DNA of 32,689 bases, from IMG/VR virus record IMGVR_UViG_3300025736_000103, positions 1 through 32,689 of that record; one strand, 5' to 3'. This document shows positions 30,711 to 32,689 of the stretch, piece after piece. The stretch's first letter is position 1. Each line of letters opens with the position of its first letter. This stretch comes from a virus. The notes under the pieces were generated by a model. The model was not told where the DNA came from. It ran no database searches and was given only the letters and a program-made list of their open reading frames with translations. The position numbers and the translations under genes were made by a program.

Positions 30711-32689
30711 ATGGCAATAACAACACCAAGTGACATTGTAGTAACTGATAGTACACATAATAGTGTTTCATTTAGTTGGACAGCTGCGGTTGATTCAACC
30801 AAAACTATGATTAGGTATAAGACTGGTGATTACCCATCAAGTGTAACTGATGGTGAATTAGGTTATCATGGTGAAGATACAACTGTAAAAATAACTCATT
30901 TAGATGCAAATCAAAGATATTATTTCAGTTTCTTTGGGAGTACAGATTCTCTTAGTGTTGGTGCAGTAACAGATACAACTACTACTGGGATGGTACCATT
31001 AGGTATTGCTGTTGATAACAAATTTCTTTATTTAACTGGAGCGACTGGGGGAGCAATAAGAAAATATAATCGTTCTGACTTATCATTAGATTCAACATTC
31101 GGTCCTTCTGGAGTAACTGGTGGAGCTAGAGTTTGTATCAAAGGTCGATATTTAGCTTTTGTTCTTGGTGATGATGGATATTTGTATGATATGAGTACAA
31201 CCACATTGATTCTTAGTTTTACTGCAACTTCTGATCCTGGTGCTGATGATCTTAGATCAGTTCATGTTGATGATGAAGAAGAATATGTTTATTTTGGAAA
31301 TAGTGATGGAACAATTTATTATTATGATATAGCTACATTAACTCAAAACACTTACAAACCTCACACTGATAATGTTAGAAGTATTGACACTAGTGGAGAT
31401 AATTTAATTAGTGGATCTAATGATAATACTGTTGCATTGTATAGTAGGAATATCAGAACAAGTCCAACATTAATTAAAAATGATTTTGCTGGACCAACAT
31501 CATCAGTTGAAGTAACAAGATTTTTGAGTGATTATATTGTTGCTGGGTCAGATACTAGCAGTGGGACAGTTTATTGGTATAACAATACCTCTCCATATGC
31601 TGCAGTTGATACACAAACAGGACCAACAGATGACATCACTAGTGTAACTTATGCGTTGGGTTATTGGTTAGTAACAAGTGATGATACTAAAGCTTACTTA
31701 TATTCAGGTACACCGGGAGCATTAACATTAGAAGATACTTTTGATGAAGCTGGTAATGATTATGTTGAAGATGGGTGGATTGATGGGAATGGTAAATTAT
31801 ATTTCATAATGGGGCAAGGAAGTAGCACAGAAAAACTTTATACTTACACTTACTTAACTTTTACTAACGGGGCTACTTATTCAACAAAAACTGCATTACC
31901 AGATCAAAGGAATGTTACTTTAAGATATAAGTCTGAAAAAGTTATCATGAGGGAAGATTTTGATAATACTGGTTCATGGAAGAATAATGATATTACTGTT
32001 GTTGGTGCAGAAGAAATTGATAGTGGATTAAGAATAAATGATAATTCATATTGTTACTGGTCCACTAATAAAAAACTTAGTAATTTAAAAGAATTTACAT
32101 TTATTTTTGAATTCACTCCAAATTTTGAAACTGATGAAGATGTACAACGAGTCTTATTTTATTCATCTGATTATACATTCGGTATGATTAAAAGAGCCAA
32201 TTCTTTAGATAACAAGATCAGGTTAACTATGGGTGGAAACACAATCAGAGATATTACTGAAGCCACTTATAGTCCGGCTTGGAATGTTGGTGAAAAAAAC
32301 ACATTAATACTTTCTGCTATATCAGGTTCAACTAATGTTTGGTTGAATGGGACATTAATAGTTCCTGCTGATTTTTCAGCATGGGCAGATGTAGATATAG
32401 ATACCCTGAATTTTGGTGCATTATCTGGTGGTAGTGTTTATTTTGATGGTGATATTAATCATGTATCATTTAGTCATGGACTTCTTACTACAGATGAAGT
32501 TTCAGACATTTCAAATGAAACAACCTTTTCAGAAACAGATGCAAGTAATTCTTTACTTTATTTACCAATGGATACTTATTATTTACATACAGATAGTAAA
32601 TATTATACCCCAAATTCAGGAACTGGTGGAGATGTATTAATGGGAACAAATGGAGTAACAACCACAACTTTCCCCAAACTTACTAGTGG
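30711..32689 (+). CDS. Large adhesin / receptor-binding protein (right end cut off)
   Basis: ATG 30711 opens a frame with no stop for at least 659 codons to the edge. Domains in order are: a fibronectin-III-like unit (about 5-88; VSFSWTAAV then RYYFSF); a beta-propeller-like part (about 95-400) with WD-like blades such as DNVRSIDTSGDNLISGSNDNTV; and a concanavalin/LamG-like jelly roll (about 455-600). The end is missing. This modular make-up is typical of host-binding proteins. There is no SD, so initiation may be leaderless or reinitiated. Confidence 0.75.
   Translation, partial: MAITTPSDIVVTDSTHNSVSFSWTAAVDSTKTMIRYKTGDYPSSVTDGELGYHGEDTTVKITHLDANQRYYFSFFGSTDSLSVGAVTDTTTTGMVPLGIAVDNKFLYLTGATGGAIRKYNRSDLSLDSTFGPSGVTGGARVCIKGRYLAFVLGDDGYLYDMSTTTLILSFTATSDPGADDLRSVHVDDEEEYVYFGNSDGTIYYYDIATLTQNTYKPHTDNVRSIDTSGDNLISGSNDNTVALYSRNIRTSPTLIKNDFAGPTSSVEVTRFLSDYIVAGSDTSSGTVYWYNNTSPYAAVDTQTGPTDDITSVTYALGYWLVTSDDTKAYLYSGTPGALTLEDTFDEAGNDYVEDGWIDGNGKLYFIMGQGSSTEKLYTYTYLTFTNGATYSTKTALPDQRNVTLRYKSEKVIMREDFDNTGSWKNNDITVVGAEEIDSGLRINDNSYCYWSTNKKLSNLKEFTFIFEFTPNFETDEDVQRVLFYSSDYTFGMIKRANSLDNKIRLTMGGNTIRDITEATYSPAWNVGEKNTLILSAISGSTNVWLNGTLIVPADFSAWADVDIDTLNFGALSGGSVYFDGDINHVSFSHGLLTTDEVSDISNETTFSETDASNSLLYLPMDTYYLHTDSKYYTPNSGTGGDVLMGTNGVTTTTFPKLTS

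Noticed and set aside
32413-32640. Alternative + strand frame inside the adhesin
   Set aside because: It is covered by the continuous adhesin frame, and its Met/Ile-rich product is typical of an out-of-frame shadow.

Overview
The window is most of the genome of a tailed, double-stranded DNA virus (class Caudoviricetes) that very probably infects an archaeon. The virus call rests on a complete head-packaging series on the + strand: a large terminase, a portal, an SPP1/Mu-type head morphogenesis protein, an HK97-type prohead protease and an HK97-fold major capsid protein. A tail-tip module lies at the left end. The archaeal call rests on promoters of BRE/TATA type and on several genes whose ATG lies 24-27 bases after a TATA box with no Shine-Dalgarno (SD) sequence, as in leaderless archaeal mRNAs. 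An XPF/ERCC4-type nuclease and many tiny CxxC proteins fit too. The DNA is strongly A+T-rich. The host lineage cannot be named from the sequence. No integrase, tRNA, rRNA or CRISPR array was found.

Layout. (1) 1-6555, + strand: the end of a probable tape-measure gene, a small tail protein, a tail hub, two fibre-like proteins, a transglutaminase-like cysteine peptidase, a holin-like membrane protein and several small genes. (2) 6556-6763: a convergent gap with a possible gene remnant. (3) 6764-14026, - strand: a long leftward early-type operon of more than 25 mostly tiny genes. It includes a beta-class DNA methyltransferase, a winged-helix regulator, a YopX protein, a DUF6948-like protein, a prepilin-like membrane protein, an (X-Gly)n repeat protein and about ten zinc-ribbon-like microproteins. 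Long structured untranslated elements interrupt it: three related leader repeats and one pseudoknot-like leader. (4) 14027-14191: a divergent control region with two mirror-image promoters. (5) 14192-17565, + strand: an AbrB-like regulator, a helicase-like replication ATPase and the ERCC4 nuclease. (6) 17592-19789: a cluster of small membrane proteins and two unknown proteins. (7) 19894-30673: a winged-helix protein, the terminase genes, portal, morphogenesis protein, a broken HNH/NUMOD3 homing endonuclease, the protease with a nested scaffold, the capsid protein, then two back-to-back pairs of duplicated small beta-rich proteins. (8) 30711 to the right edge: an open-ended adhesin with FN3-like, beta-propeller-like and lectin-like regions.

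Both edges cut genes. The order suggests that neck, tail-tube and most tape-measure genes lie outside, between the right and left ends of a circular or longer map. The AbrB-like protein, the mirrored promoters and the operator-like repeat at 14044-14068 look like the early/late decision point. A 21-base promoter element used twice (23084 and 26560) probably drives the portal and capsid transcripts together.

The most promising undescribed elements are: the leader RNAs of the leftward operon, the protease gene with its internal scaffold start and possible frameshifted tail, the duplicated small-protein pairs behind the capsid gene, the (X-Gly)n protein, and the swarm of CxxC microproteins.
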